Shown: positions 20,444 through 30,767, counted from the first letter of the stretch. The stretch: DNA of 64,000 bases from Serratia liquefaciens ATCC 27592 (GCF_000422085.1 NC_021741.1:2232001-2296000), one strand, 5' to 3'. Numbers and translations are program-made. The notes: generated by a model from the letters alone, not told the origin.

Positions 20444-21490
20444 TCAGAAGCGGGTATCTACCGAATCGGCCAGCATGGCCAGCAGCTGTTCGCTGTCGGC
20501 CCAGCTCAGGCAAGGATCGGTAATTGACTGACCGTAGGTGAGCGGTTGACCGGCCACGATTTTCTGGGTGCCTTCCACCAGGAAGCTTTCCGCCATCACG
20601 CCGGTCACGGCAGCAGAACCGGCACGGATTTGCTGGCAAACATTTTCTGCTACTTCCAACTGGCGGCGATGCAGTTTCTGGCAGTTGCCGTGGCTGAAGT
20701 CGATCACCAGGTGTTCCGGCAGGTCGAATTCACGCAGGCTGTCGCAAGCGGCAACGATATCGGTAGCATGGTAGTTCGGGGTTTTGCCACCGCGCATGAT
20801 GATATGACCGTAAGGATTGCCGCTGGTCTGATAGATAGTCATCTGGCCGTGTTTGTCCGGGGACAGGAACATGTGTCCGGCGCGCGCCGCACGAATGGCG
20901 TCAATGGCGATGCGGGTATTGCCGTCGGTACCGTTTTTGAAGCCCACCGGGCAGGAGAGCGCCGAGGCCATCTCACGGTGGATCTGGCTTTCGGTGGTCC
21001 GTGCGCCAATCGCGCCCCAACTGATCAGGTCGGCGATGTATTGACCGACCACCATATCGAGGAATTCGGTAGCGGTAGGCAGGCCGAGCTGGTTCACTTC
21101 CAGCAGCAGCCGACGCGCCATTTCGATCCCACGATTCACCTGGAAGCTGCCATCCAGCGCCGGATCGGAGATCAGGCCTTTCCAGCCCACCACGGTACGC
21201 GGTTTTTCAAAATAGGTGCGCATCACGATTTCCAGGCGATCCTGGTAACGTATGCGCAGTTGGTTCAGGCGGCCAGCATAGTCTACGGCTGCGTCGAGAT
21301 CGTGTATCGAGCATGGGCCGATAACCACCAGCAGGCGGCGATCTTCACCGGTCAGGATTTTTTCAATGCGTTGCCGGGAGGCCGTCACGTTATCCGCGAT
21401 TTCCGCCGAGATCGGCAACTTCTCCGCCAGTTCTTGCGGCGTGACAAGGCTGTCGATGCGCGCGGTCCGCAGTTCATCTGTTTTGTGCAT
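20444..21490 (-). CDS. aroH: AroH, DAHP synthase (Trp-sensitive type)
   Basis: First enzyme of the shikimate pathway, condensing PEP and erythrose-4-phosphate. The start at 21490 (MHKTDELRTARIDSL) gives 348 residues, equal to E. coli AroH. Family blocks VIGPCSIHD, FEKPRTVVGWKGLISDP, GARTTESQIHREMASALSCP and DFSHGNCQK are all present. Assignment to the AroH isoenzyme rests on the selO/hemP-aroH-ppsR gene order, also seen in E. coli. I could not find a clear TrpR operator in the 194 bases before it, so tryptophan repression is not supported by sequence. Confidence 0.95.
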   Translation of the reverse strand: MHKTDELRTARIDSLVTPQELAEKLPISAEIADNVTASRQRIEKILTGEDRRLLVVIGPCSIHDLDAAVDYAGRLNQLRIRYQDRLEIVMRTYFEKPRTVVGWKGLISDPALDGSFQVNRGIEMARRLLLEVNQLGLPTATEFLDMVVGQYIADLISWGAIGARTTESQIHREMASALSCPVGFKNGTDGNTRIAIDAIRAARAGHMFLSPDKHGQMTIYQTSGNPYGHIIMRGGKTPNYHATDIVAACDSLREFDLPEHLVIDFSHGNCQKLHRRQLEVAENVCQQIRAGSAAVTGVMAESFLVEGTQKIVAGQPLTYGQSITDPCLSWADSEQLLAMLADSVDTRF

Positions 21491-21684
21491 GATTTTCTCT
21501 AAAGACTTTTCTTCGCTGCGGCAGGAGTGCCGGGAAGTGATGGCGATCACAATAACGTAAAAACCGATGAATTCAACCGGAGAAACTGTGTTCTGTTGAT
21601 CAGAATCGCTAAAAAAAGCACAAAAAACGTCGCCAATGAAGAAATAAGCAGCACGCGGCAGGTGACCGGCCCACCGCGTGAAAA

Positions 21685-22506
21685 CTAGAACATGCGGCGG
21701 CTCATGCCCAGAATGTCCAGAATTTTGGTCGAGATCTCCTCTACCGAATAATTGGTGGTATTGAGATAACGGATCTGGTTTTTACGGAACAGCGCTTCCA
21801 CCTCGGCAAGCTCCATTCGACACTGGCGAATAGAGGCATAACGGCTGTTTTCGCGTCGTTCTTCACGGATGGCGGCCAAACGCTCCGGATCGATAGTCAG
21901 GCCGAAAAGCTTGTGCTGAAACGGCTTCAGCGCGGCGGGAAGGTGTAAATTGTCCATATCATCGGCGGTAAACGGGTAGTTGGCGGCGCGGATGCCGAAC
22001 TGCATCGCCAGGTACAGGCTAGTGGGGGTTTTGCCACAGCGTGAAACCCCGAGCAAAATCACCTGGGCCTGGTCGAGATTGCGCAGCGAAATGCCGTCAT
22101 CATGGGCTAACGTGTAGTCAATAGCCGCGATACGCGCATCATATTTACCGAGGTTGCTGGCCGTCAGGCCGTGGGTACGATTAGGGACCGGGGTGGGCTC
22201 CACCTCTAACTCGCCCTGCAGCGGGCCGACCAGTGCTTGCACAATATCCTGACAAAACCCTTCGCTCTGGGTGATGACTTTGCGCACTTCCGGCGAAATG
22301 ATCGAGTAAAACACCAGGGGCCGCACGCCGGTATCTCGATAGATATCGTTAATCTGCTGGCAGACTCCACGGGCGCGCGCCTCGGTTTCGACAAAGGGCA
22401 GCGTAAAGGTTGTGGCCTTCACCGGAAATTGAGACAGCACGGCGTGGCCCAAAACCTCGGCGGTGATCGCCGTGCCATCCGAAATATAAAAAACGCTTCT
22501 TTCCAC
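21685..22506 (-). CDS. ppsR: PpsR, PEP synthase regulatory protein
   Basis: Bifunctional kinase/phosphorylase (DUF299 family) that inactivates PpsA by ADP-dependent phosphorylation and reactivates it by phosphate-dependent removal. The GTG at 22506 is the likely start: AAGGAG lies six bases upstream and the product (273 residues) begins [17 protein letters not shown] like its relatives. An ATG at 22599 would add 31 unrelated residues. The P-loop-like [15 protein letters not shown] is near residue 152. It is divergent from ppsA, its target. Confidence 0.94.
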   Translation of the reverse strand: MERSVFYISDGTAITAEVLGHAVLSQFPVKATTFTLPFVETEARARGVCQQINDIYRDTGVRPLVFYSIISPEVRKVITQSEGFCQDIVQALVGPLQGELEVEPTPVPNRTHGLTASNLGKYDARIAAIDYTLAHDDGISLRNLDQAQVILLGVSRCGKTPTSLYLAMQFGIRAANYPFTADDMDNLHLPAALKPFQHKLFGLTIDPERLAAIREERRENSRYASIRQCRMELAEVEALFRKNQIRYLNTTNYSVEEISTKILDILGMSRRMF

Positions 22507-23037
22507 CCGAGGCTCCTTACCTGAAACGGTGATGCAGTTATCGCATCTGCTTGCTCTTATCATGGGCTTGAGATGATCGAGCGGTAAAGGGGCGGGCAAA
22601 AAAAATGTGATAGTGAGGGCAGAGTCGTCGATTAATTTCGCCAGAAGGGAATAAGCTTTCGTCGAAGCGTTATTGATTGAAACGCTATTTTAAATTTTAT
22701 GAAAAGCAGGGATTTCTTTTTCTTGAGGAATGGTTCTACAGAACGATGTTATTTTCACCAAAGTCATTATTGATAATATGGTTTTTAAAAATCAAGTTTA
22801 AAAATTATTTAATTTGTTGAGATTTAAGCTATTAGTGCGACAGGGAACGATTCCATCCTCATTTTTCATTTCAGGAAGTTTTCCTAAAATCCATTTTCTT
22901 CGCCGGGTTGATCGATTCACCTTTCCATTTCCTATGGATCATTGTGCTAGTCTGATTCGGCACCGTTTTAGCGGCGCTGAGAAAGCAAGCGAATTAAATC
23001 CGTCTATACCCTACTGATAGCAATAAGGATTGTCTCG
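22507..23037. other. ppsR-ppsA divergent regulatory region
   Basis: 531 bases with an AT-rich middle. It holds a full-match Cra site with an extended -10 near ppsA (22908-22953) and a weaker Cra-like site, ATTGAAACGCTATT at 22676-22689 (13 of 14 positions). I see no coding sequence in it. Confidence 0.7.
22908..22953 (+). promoter_or_regulatory. ppsA promoter with Cra (FruR) site
   Basis: The minus strand of 22908-22921 reads GGTGAATCGATCAA, matching all 14 positions of RSTGAAWCSNTHHW. TGC plus TAGTCT (22945-22953) is an extended -10. A start near 22960 would place Cra at about -45, the position from which Cra activates ppsA in E. coli. Confidence 0.8.
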
Positions 23038-25416
23038 ATGTCCAACAATGGCCCAGACTTGCGTAATGTGCTTTGGTACAACCAGCTCGGCATGCACGAC
23101 GTTGACCGTGTCGGCGGCAAAAATGCCTCCCTCGGTGAAATGATCACCAATCTTTCCGATTTGGGCGTAGCCGTGCCAAACGGTTTTGCCACCACCGCGC
23201 AGGCGTTTAACGATTTCCTCGAGCAAAGCGGTGTTAACCAGCGCATCTATCAGTTACTGGATCAAACTGACGTTGACGACATTGCCCAACTGACCAAGGC
23301 CGGCGCGCAAATCCGTCAATGGATCATCGACACGCCGTTCCACGCAGAGTTCGAGCGCGAAATAAACCTGGCTTACCAGCAACTGGCCGACGGCGAGCCG
23401 GAAGCCTCTTTTGCCGTGCGTTCTTCCGCCACCGCAGAAGACATGCCGGACGCTTCCTTTGCCGGGCAGCAGGAAACCTTCCTCAACGTGCAGGGCATCG
23501 ACGCCGTAATGGTGGCGATCAAGCACGTATATGCCTCATTGTTTAACGACCGTGCCATCTCTTACCGCGTGCATCAGGGTTACGATCACCGCGGCGTGGC
23601 TTTGTCGGCCGGCGTGCAGCGCATGGTACGTTCTGACCTGGCGTCTTCCGGCGTGATGTTCACCATCGATACCGAATCCGGTTTTGACCAGGTGGTGTTT
23701 ATCACTTCCGCCTTCGGCCTGGGTGAAATGGTGGTGCAGGGCGCGGTAAACCCTGACGAGTTCTACGTGCATAAACCGACGCTGCTGAAAGGCAAGCCGG
23801 CTATCGTGCGTCGTAACCTCGGGTCGAAGAAAATCCGCATGGTGTACGCACCTTCGCAGGATCACGGCAAGCAGGTACAAATTGAAGACGTGCCAGAGCA
23901 GCAACGCAATCGTTTCTCTCTGACCGACGAAGAAGTACAGGGCCTGGCGCATCAGGCACTGCTGATCGAAAAACACTACGGCCGTCCGATGGATATCGAA
24001 TGGGCCAAAGACGGTCATACCGGCAAGCTGCTGATTGTTCAGGCCCGTCCGGAAACCGTGCGTTCCAACGAACAGACGATGGAGCGTTACCAGCTTAACG
24101 GCAGCAGCCCGGTGCTGGTGGAAGGGCGCGCCATCGGCCACCGCATTGGCGCAGGCCCGGTAAAAGTCATCCACAACATCAGCGAAATGGACCTGATCGA
24201 GCCAGGCGACGTGCTGGTAACGGACATGACCGATCCGGACTGGGAACCGATCATGAAAAAGGCCGCGGCAATCGTCACCAACCGTGGCGGCCGTACCTGC
24301 CACGCGGCGATCATCGCGCGCGAGCTCGGCATTCCTGCCGTGGTCGGTTGCGGTAACGCTACCGATCTGCTGAAGGCAGGCCAGAAGGTCACCGTCTCTT
24401 GTGCGGAAGGTGATACCGGCTTTGTGTACAGCGATATGCTCGACTTCAGCGTGCAGAGTTCCGAAGTGACCGAGCTGCCGTCACTGCCGCTGAAAATCAT
24501 GATGAACGTCGGTAACCCCGACCGCGCCTTTGACTTTGCGCGCTTGCCGAACGAAGGCGTGGGCCTGGCCCGGCTGGAATTTATCATCAACCGCATGATT
24601 GGCGTACACCCGAGGGCGTTGCTGGAGTTTGATCAACAGACTCCAGAACTGCAGCAGGAAATCAAGGCGCTGATGCAAGGCTACGACCATCCGGTCGAGT
24701 TCTATGTGGGCCGCCTGACGGAAGGGATTGCCACGCTGGGGGCGGCATTCTGGCCGAAGCGAGTGATTGTGCGCCTGTCTGACTTCAAATCCAATGAATA
24801 TGCCAACCTGGTGGGCGGTGAGAAATACGAGCCGCATGAAGAGAACCCGATGTTGGGCTTCCGTGGCGCTGGCCGTTACGTCGCCGACAGCTTCCGCGAT
24901 TGCTTCGCGATGGAATGCGACGCGGTAAAACGCGTGCGTAATGAAATGGGCCTGACCAACGTCGAAATCATGGTGCCTTTCGTGCGTACCGTAGCGCAGG
25001 CGGAAGCGGTGGTCGCCGAATTGGCGCGCCAGGGTCTGAAGCGTGGCGAAAACGGCTTGAAAGTGATCATGATGTGCGAAATTCCGTCCAATGCCCTGTT
25101 GGCCGATCAGTTCCTGGAACACTTCGATGGCTTCTCCATCGGCTCCAACGACATGACCCAGCTGACGCTGGGGCTGGATCGCGATTCGGGCGTGGTGTCT
25201 GAACTGTTTGACGAGCGTAACGAGGCGGTTAAAGCGCTGCTGTCGATGGCGATTCAAGCGGCTAAACGCCATGGCAAATACGTCGGTATTTGCGGGCAGG
25301 GCCCTTCCGATCATGAGGACTTCGCCGAGTGGTTGATGGAGCAGGGCATTGACAGCCTGTCGCTCAACCCGGATACCGTGGTGCAAACCTGGGTCAATCT
25401 GTCGAAGAAAAAGTAA
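23038..25416 (+). CDS. ppsA: PpsA, phosphoenolpyruvate synthase
   Basis: Converts pyruvate, ATP and water to PEP, AMP and phosphate for gluconeogenesis. The 792-residue protein has an N-terminal ATP-binding domain (to about 345), the swivelling phosphohistidine domain with GGRTCHAAI (His422), and the C-terminal PEP-binding barrel with the conserved MCEIPSN and [17 protein letters not shown] segments. The adjacent threonine in TCH is the residue expected to be phosphorylated by PpsR. Length equals E. coli PpsA. Confidence 0.97.
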   Translation: MSNNGPDLRNVLWYNQLGMHDVDRVGGKNASLGEMITNLSDLGVAVPNGFATTAQAFNDFLEQSGVNQRIYQLLDQTDVDDIAQLTKAGAQIRQWIIDTPFHAEFEREINLAYQQLADGEPEASFAVRSSATAEDMPDASFAGQQETFLNVQGIDAVMVAIKHVYASLFNDRAISYRVHQGYDHRGVALSAGVQRMVRSDLASSGVMFTIDTESGFDQVVFITSAFGLGEMVVQGAVNPDEFYVHKPTLLKGKPAIVRRNLGSKKIRMVYAPSQDHGKQVQIEDVPEQQRNRFSLTDEEVQGLAHQALLIEKHYGRPMDIEWAKDGHTGKLLIVQARPETVRSNEQTMERYQLNGSSPVLVEGRAIGHRIGAGPVKVIHNISEMDLIEPGDVLVTDMTDPDWEPIMKKAAAIVTNRGGRTCHAAIIARELGIPAVVGCGNATDLLKAGQKVTVSCAEGDTGFVYSDMLDFSVQSSEVTELPSLPLKIMMNVGNPDRAFDFARLPNEGVGLARLEFIINRMIGVHPRALLEFDQQTPELQQEIKALMQGYDHPVEFYVGRLTEGIATLGAAFWPKRVIVRLSDFKSNEYANLVGGEKYEPHEENPMLGFRGAGRYVADSFRDCFAMECDAVKRVRNEMGLTNVEIMVPFVRTVAQAEAVVAELARQGLKRGENGLKVIMMCEIPSNALLADQFLEHFDGFSIGSNDMTQLTLGLDRDSGVVSELFDERNEAVKALLSMAIQAAKRHGKYVGICGQGPSDHEDFAEWLMEQGIDSLSLNPDTVVQTWVNLSKKK

Positions 25417-25445
25417 TTCTTCGACATAAGATTCCGCATTAACTC

Positions 25446-25478
25446 TAAAGCCGTAGCTCAGGTTACGGCTTTATTATT
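25446..25478 (+). terminator. intrinsic terminator after ppsA
   Basis: TAAAGCCGTA (25446-25455) pairs with TACGGCTTTA (25464-25473), followed by a T-rich tail. It begins 29 bases after ppsA. Confidence 0.88.
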
Positions 25479-25530
25479 TCTGAATGTAAATAGAATGGAT
25501 TTCGCCATTAATCTTGGCCAAAAAAAGAAT

Positions 25531-25639
25531 AAAAAAAAGCCCATCATAGGAGACGGGCAAAGACTACACACAGCAATTCACATGTATGGCATTACATTGT
25601 TTGGAAATCTTGCTTTAAATCAGATGTTTGAAGCAATAG
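25531..25639 (-). ncRNA. rprA: RprA small RNA
   Basis: Hfq-dependent sRNA that activates rpoS translation and acts on csgD. On the minus strand the 3' part contains AATTGCTGTGTGTAGTCTTT followed by a GCCCGTC/GATGGGC hairpin and eight Ts (25538-25531). As I recall it, this is nearly identical to E. coli RprA. The 5' part differs in sequence but keeps a stem-loop (TTGCTT pairing with AAGCAA). A -10-like TATTAT lies at 25651-25646, so the 5' end is near 25639 (about 109 nt). It sits next to ydiK, as in E. coli, and has an RcsB box upstream. Confidence 0.9.
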
Positions 25640-25677
25640 ATGGCAATAATACTAGATATTTAAACGAAATTAGTCAT

Positions 25678-25691
25678 TAAGAATCATCCTA
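25678..25691 (-). promoter_or_regulatory. RcsB box of the rprA promoter
   Basis: The plus strand reads TAAGAATCATCCTA, 12 of 14 matches to the RcsAB box TAAGAATATTCCTA. It lies about 39 bases upstream of the predicted RprA 5' end, just before the -35 position, where RcsB is known to activate rprA. Confidence 0.82.
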
Positions 25692-25899
25692 ATCAAGATC
25701 CAGGTTCCCATTTATTTTAAACCTTGCTCAATTCTATCTTCAGGCTAAAAAGATGTATTCATGCGGTATGTTTAATTAATGCCCGTTAGCCCGGCATTCA
25801 GAGGGACTTTATTAATTATCGCCGCGACGGATTGAAGTAAATGAGAATGGATATGGATAAAGAAAGGATTCTGCCCGGGGAGCCGGGCAGAGATCCGGA
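25692..25899. other. gap between the rprA promoter and ydiK
   Basis: AT-rich region downstream of ydiK. I see no gene or strong terminator. The GCCCGTTAGCCCGGCA stretch near 25781 has only weak self-complementarity. Confidence 0.4.
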
Positions 25900-27000
25900 T
25901 TACATCTGTTCCAGGTCTTTGGCGACTTCTTCCAGATCGGTCGTCGGTTCCGGCGCTTCGTTCATCCAGGCGGTGAGCAAGCGATAAGACACCGCCAGCA
26001 CCACAGGGCCGATAAACAGGCCAATCATGCCGAAAGCCAATAGGCCGCCGATAACACCGGACAAGATCAGCAGCATCGGCAGATCGGCACCCATGCGGAT
26101 CAGCACCGGCCTCAATACGTTATCCAGCGTAGCCACCACGCAGCTCCAGACCAGCAGCACGGTGCCCCAGGTGGTATCACCGCTCCAGTACAGCCAGATA
26201 ATGGCTGGCACCAGCACCAACAGCGGCCCCAGTTGCGCGACACAGCAGATAAAGATCAGCACCGTCAGCAGGGTGGCGGCAGGAATGCCAGTCACCGCCA
26301 GGCCAATACCGCCCAATACCGATTGTACCAGCGCCGTCACCACCACGCCCAAAGCTACCGCACGGATTGCCTGACCACCCAGCACGACGGCAGCATCGCC
26401 TCGTTCGGCGCCCAGACGCGTTGCGAAGTGGCGAATGCCCAGGGCAACCTGTTCACCACGGGCATAGAGCAATACGCTAAACAAAAGCATCAGCGTGCAA
26501 TGTAACAACAGGCGACCAATATGCGCCGCCTGCGCCACAAACCAGGTGGCGGTTTGGCCGAAGTAGGGTTGCACTTTCGCCACCAGGGCGGTGCCGCCGG
26601 CACTCACCAGCGTATGGTAGCTGTTATAAATCTTATCGCCGATCATCGGGATCGATTGCAGCCACGCCAGATCGGGAATATGCAGCTTGCCGGGGGTACT
26701 GGCCCAGGCAACCACGGGCGCGCTGTTGTCTACCACGCTGCTGACCAGCAGAGAAATCGGCAGGATGAACAGCAGGATCAACAGTAACGTCATGACCAAC
26801 ACGGCCAGCGAGCGGCGGCCCCAAAGTATTTTTTGCAGCTTGATCAGCAGCGGCCAGGTGGCGATAACCACCATGCCGGCCCAGGCGAAGCCGAGAATGA
26901 ACGGTTGAATGACCCAAAAACAGGCGACGATCATAATGGCGATAAACAGCACGCCAAAAATAATCCGTGGCAAATCGTATCGGGACTGGGGGATTGTCAT
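25900..27000 (-). CDS. ydiK: YdiK, AI-2E/PerM-family membrane transporter
   Basis: 366-residue inner-membrane protein of the AI-2 exporter (AI-2E, UPF0118) family, with about eight hydrophobic helices. The N-terminal segment ACFWVIQPFILGFAWAG and the C-terminal RMGADLPMLLILSGVIGG match my memory of E. coli YdiK closely. Its substrate is unknown. It is divergent from ydiJ (243-base gap) and its 3' end points towards rprA, the E. coli arrangement. Confidence 0.92.
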   Translation of the reverse strand: MTIPQSRYDLPRIIFGVLFIAIMIVACFWVIQPFILGFAWAGMVVIATWPLLIKLQKILWGRRSLAVLVMTLLLILLFILPISLLVSSVVDNSAPVVAWASTPGKLHIPDLAWLQSIPMIGDKIYNSYHTLVSAGGTALVAKVQPYFGQTATWFVAQAAHIGRLLLHCTLMLLFSVLLYARGEQVALGIRHFATRLGAERGDAAVVLGGQAIRAVALGVVVTALVQSVLGGIGLAVTGIPAATLLTVLIFICCVAQLGPLLVLVPAIIWLYWSGDTTWGTVLLVWSCVVATLDNVLRPVLIRMGADLPMLLILSGVIGGLLAFGMIGLFIGPVVLAVSYRLLTAWMNEAPEPTTDLEEVAKDLEQM

Positions 27001-27243
27001 GAATGGGTTCTCATCCTGGTAAGTTAATTCCTTTGTTTAGATTAAGCATGGTGCATTTTCGTCACTTTTCATCATGCGCCGCACCTTTTATTGCGCGTCG
27101 TCTGACGACCTAATAATGTGCATGCCTTCACTAAACGAGTATGTTAGTTTTTATGCCTAATAAAAAGTAGGGTGGGTCTGAATAAAGGCCTGATTCAGCG
27201 TGCATAAGCGCATAAAAAATAGACAGACAGGGTCAAAAAGCGA

Positions 27244-30200
27244 ATGATCCCACAGATTTCTCAGGCACCCGGCCTCGTTCAACGGGTGCTCGACTTTTTG
27301 GAAGCCTTAAAGCAAAACGGATTCAATGGCGATATCGCCACCAGCTACGCCGACCGGCTGACGATGGCGACCGACAACAGTATCTATCAGTTGCTGCCCG
27401 ACGCGGTAGTGTTTCCCCGCTCCACCGCAGACGTGGCGCTGATTGCACGCCTGGCGGCTGAAGAACGTTTCAGCGCGCTGACCTTCAGCCCCCGCGGCGG
27501 CGGAACCGGCACCAACGGACAGTCGCTTAACAGCGGCATCGTGGTGGACATGTCGCGCCACATGAACCGTATTCTGGACATCAACGTCGAGCAGGGGTGG
27601 GTCAAGGTGGAGGCTGGGGTGATCAAAGACCAGCTTAACCAGTACCTGCGGCCCTTGGGTTATTTTTTCTCGCCGGAGCTTTCCACCAGTAACCGCGCCA
27701 CGCTGGGCGGCATGATCAATACCGACGCTTCCGGCCAGGGGTCGCTGGTGTACGGTAAAACCTCCGATCACGTACTGGGCCTGCGGGCGGTTTTGCTGGG
27801 CGGCGATATGATCGACACTCGCGCCATGCCGACGCCACTGGCGGAAACGATTGCCTGTGAGGAAACCCTTGAGGGGCAGATTTACCGAACGGTACTCAAC
27901 AGTTGCCGTGACCAACGCGCGCTGATCCTGGAAAAATTCCCCAAGCTAAACCGCTTCCTGACCGGCTACGATCTGCGGCACGTGTTTAGTGACGATCTGC
28001 AAACCTTCGATTTGACGCGTATTCTGACCGGTGCCGAAGGAACTCTGGCCTTTATTACCGAAGCGCGGTTGGACATTACGCCGCTGCCGAAGGTGCGCCG
28101 CCTGGTGAACGTTAAATACGACTCCTTTGATTCCGCGCTGCGTAATGCGCCCTTTATGGTTGAAGCCAAGGCGTTGTCGGTAGAAACCATCGATTCCAAG
28201 GTGTTGAACCTGGCGCGTGAGGATATCGTCTGGCATTCGGTGAGCGAACTGATCACCAACGTGCCGGATAAAGAGATGCTGGGCCTGAACATCGTCGAAT
28301 TTGCCGGTGACGACGAGGTCCTGATCGACCAGCAGATGGAGAGTCTGTGCCTGCGATTAGATGAACTGATCTCCGAGAGGCAGGGCGGCGTGATTGGCTA
28401 TCAGATCTGTGGTGATTTGGTGGGCATCGAGCGCATTTATAACATGCGCAAAAAGGCGGTCGGGTTATTGGGTAACGCCAAAGGGCGGGCCAAACCGATT
28501 CCCTTTGCCGAAGACACCTGCGTGCCGCCTCAGCATCTGGCCGATTACATCGTCGAATTCCGTCAGTTGCTGGACAGCCACAACCTCAGCTACGGCATGT
28601 TCGGTCACGTCGATGCCGGCGTGCTGCATGTGCGTCCCGCGCTGGACATGTGCGATCCCCAGCAGGAAGTGCTGATGAAACAGCTCTCCGATCAGGTGGT
28701 GGCACTAACCGCCAAATACGGCGGCTTGCTGTGGGGTGAACACGGTAAAGGTTTCCGCGCCGAATACAGCCCGGAGTTTTTCGGCGAGCAGCTGTATCTG
28801 GAACTGCGTCGCATCAAAGCCGCATTCGATCCGAACAACCGCCTCAACCCCGGCAAAATTTGCTCGCCGTTGGGCGTCGATGCGCCAATGATGAAAGTGG
28901 ACGCCGTCAAGCGCGGTACCCTCGATCGCCGCATTCCTGTCGAGGTACGTACTTCATTCCGGGGGGCGATGGAATGTAACGGCAACGGTCTGTGCTTCAA
29001 CTTTGACGTGCGTAGCCCGATGTGCCCGTCGATGAAAATCACCGGCAATCGTATCCATTCGCCAAAAGGCCGGGCCGCGCTGGTGCGTGAATGGCTGCGT
29101 CTGCTGTCCGAGCAGGGCGTCGATCCCGTGGCGTTGGAAAAACAGCTGCCACAGCAGCGGCTCAGTTTCCGAACGCTGATCGAGAAAACCCGTAACAGCT
29201 GGTACGCCGGCAAAGGCGAATATGATTTCTCGCACGAGGTGAAAGAGGCGATGTCCGGCTGTCTGGCCTGCAAAGCCTGTTCTACCCAATGCCCGATCAA
29301 GATTGACGTGCCGGGCTTCCGTTCGCGTTTCCTGCAGCTTTACCACACGCGTTATCTGCGGCCGGCGCGTGACTATATGGTTGCCGGAGTAGAGAGCTAT
29401 ACGCCGCTGATGGCGAAAGCGCCCAAGGTGTTCAACTTCTTCTTCCGTCAGCCCTGGGTACGTGAGCTAAGCCGCAATACTGTCGGCATGATTGATTTGC
29501 CGATGCTCTCCAGCCCGACGCTGCGTCAACAGCTTTCCGGCCATGGTGCTACGACCATGACGTTGGAACAGCTTGAAGCGCTGAATGCTGAACAACGCGA
29601 GCAGCACGTTTTGATCGTGCAGGATCCCTTCACCAGCTATTACGATGCCAAAGTGGTGGCGGACTTTGTACGGCTGGTGGAAAAGCTCGGCTACCGGCCG
29701 GTGCTGCTGCCGTTTTCTCCGAATGGCAAGGCGCAACATATCAAAGGATTCCTGACGCGCTTTGCTCGTACTGCGCGCAAAACCGCCGACTTCCTCAATC
29801 GGGTGGCAAAACTTGGCATGCCGCTGGTGGGGGTCGATCCGGCGCTGGTGCTGTGTTATCGCGATGAATATAACGAGATCCTGGGGGAAACCCGCGGGGA
29901 CTTCCAGGTGCAACTGGTGCACGAATGGTTGCAGCAACTGCTGGCCGAGCGGGCTGAACAGCCTGCTACCGGTGAGGCCTGGTATCTGTTCGGTCACTGT
30001 ACTGAAACCACCGCCTTACCGGCCAGCGGTCAGCACTGGACGTCGATCTTTGCTCGCTTCGGCGCCAGGCTGGAAAATGTCAGCGTAGGCTGCTGCGGCA
30101 TGGCGGGTACTTACGGGCATGAAGTGAAGAACCTGCAGAATTCGCTCGGCATTTATGAGCTATCATGGCACCAGGCATTGCAACGTTTGCCGCGGCAACG

Positions 30201-30300
30201 TTGTCTGGCGACCGGTTACTCCTGTCGCAGCCAGGTCAAACGCATTGAGGGTAACGGTGTACGGCACCCATTACAGGCACTTCTGGAGATGATTGAGTGA
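27244..30300 (+). CDS. ydiJ: YdiJ, FAD-linked oxidase / Fe-S protein (D-2-hydroxyglutarate dehydrogenase type)
   Basis: 1018-residue fusion. An FAD-binding type 4 domain comes first (about 45-290, with SPRGGGTGTNGQSL), then an FAD-oxidase C-terminal domain (to about 540), then an Fe-S ferredoxin-like part with the CLACKACSTQCP cluster motif near residue 675, and last a CCG-type segment with GCCGMAGTYGHE near 950. Recent work on relatives supports D-2-hydroxyglutarate oxidation; for this protein that is inference. Only CNGNGLC (about 579) supplies part of another cysteine set. menI overlaps its stop. Confidence 0.9.
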   Translation: MIPQISQAPGLVQRVLDFLEALKQNGFNGDIATSYADRLTMATDNSIYQLLPDAVVFPRSTADVALIARLAAEERFSALTFSPRGGGTGTNGQSLNSGIVVDMSRHMNRILDINVEQGWVKVEAGVIKDQLNQYLRPLGYFFSPELSTSNRATLGGMINTDASGQGSLVYGKTSDHVLGLRAVLLGGDMIDTRAMPTPLAETIACEETLEGQIYRTVLNSCRDQRALILEKFPKLNRFLTGYDLRHVFSDDLQTFDLTRILTGAEGTLAFITEARLDITPLPKVRRLVNVKYDSFDSALRNAPFMVEAKALSVETIDSKVLNLAREDIVWHSVSELITNVPDKEMLGLNIVEFAGDDEVLIDQQMESLCLRLDELISERQGGVIGYQICGDLVGIERIYNMRKKAVGLLGNAKGRAKPIPFAEDTCVPPQHLADYIVEFRQLLDSHNLSYGMFGHVDAGVLHVRPALDMCDPQQEVLMKQLSDQVVALTAKYGGLLWGEHGKGFRAEYSPEFFGEQLYLELRRIKAAFDPNNRLNPGKICSPLGVDAPMMKVDAVKRGTLDRRIPVEVRTSFRGAMECNGNGLCFNFDVRSPMCPSMKITGNRIHSPKGRAALVREWLRLLSEQGVDPVALEKQLPQQRLSFRTLIEKTRNSWYAGKGEYDFSHEVKEAMSGCLACKACSTQCPIKIDVPGFRSRFLQLYHTRYLRPARDYMVAGVESYTPLMAKAPKVFNFFFRQPWVRELSRNTVGMIDLPMLSSPTLRQQLSGHGATTMTLEQLEALNAEQREQHVLIVQDPFTSYYDAKVVADFVRLVEKLGYRPVLLPFSPNGKAQHIKGFLTRFARTARKTADFLNRVAKLGMPLVGVDPALVLCYRDEYNEILGETRGDFQVQLVHEWLQQLLAERAEQPATGEAWYLFGHCTETTALPASGQHWTSIFARFGARLENVSVGCCGMAGTYGHEVKNLQNSLGIYELSWHQALQRLPRQRCLATGYSCRSQVKRIEGNGVRHPLQALLEMIE

Positions 30301-30713
30301 AACTGTGGAAACGAGAAACGACGCTGGAACAATTAAACCAGGCTGGTGAAGGCTGTATGGTCAGCCATGTGGGGATCCAGTTTACTCGAATGGAAGAGGA
30401 TTACCTTGAGGCTACCATGCCTGTGGACCACCGTACGCGGCAGCCGTTTGGTTTGTTGCACGGTGGGGCCTCGGTGGTGCTGGCGGAGTCGATGGGATCG
30501 ATGGCTGGTTACCTGTGCAGCGAGGGCGATCAGAAAGTAGTAGGGCTGGAGATCAATGCCAACCACCTGCGAGCGGTGTTTGAAGGCCAGGTACGCGGAG
30601 TTTGTCGCGCACTGCATGTTGGTCGTCGGCATCAGGTGTGGCAGATTGAAATCTTCGATTCGCGCGACCGCCTTTGCTGCACTTCGCGTTTAACCACCGC
30701 AGTGATCGATTAA
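30297..30713 (+). CDS. menI: MenI, DHNA-CoA thioesterase
   Basis: Hotdog-fold thioesterase that hydrolyses 1,4-dihydroxy-2-naphthoyl-CoA in menaquinone synthesis. 138 residues from a GTG start that overlaps the ydiJ stop by four bases. The GLLHGGASVVLAESMGS helix carries the catalytic glutamate near residue 64. The C-terminus RLCCTSRLTTAVID matches the family. A terminator follows at 30724-30753. Confidence 0.94.
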   Translation: MKLWKRETTLEQLNQAGEGCMVSHVGIQFTRMEEDYLEATMPVDHRTRQPFGLLHGGASVVLAESMGSMAGYLCSEGDQKVVGLEINANHLRAVFEGQVRGVCRALHVGRRHQVWQIEIFDSRDRLCCTSRLTTAVID

Positions 30714-30723
30714 GTTTCCTTCC

Positions 30724-30753
30724 CCCGCAGGCATTCCGGCCTGCGGGTTTCTT
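30724..30753. terminator. intrinsic terminator between menI and the unknown gene
   Basis: CCCGCAGGC (30724-30732) pairs with GCCTGCGGG (30739-30747) around ATTCCG, then TTTCTT. It suits menI on the plus strand and may also work for the convergent gene. Confidence 0.85.
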
Positions 30754-30767
30754 GTCAGTCGGCGGGG

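Noticed and set aside
21491..21684. TrpR operator before aroH
   Set aside because: I found no ACTAGT-type dyad in this stretch, so tryptophan control is not supported.
25495..25680. 61-residue plus-strand open frame after ppsA
   Set aside because: No ribosome site, AAA-rich odd composition, and it is the complement of the rprA gene and its terminator.
25417..25899. Possible prophage or mobile remnant in the AT-rich gap
   Set aside because: The low GC is explained by rprA and its promoter; no integrase, repeat or att site is present.
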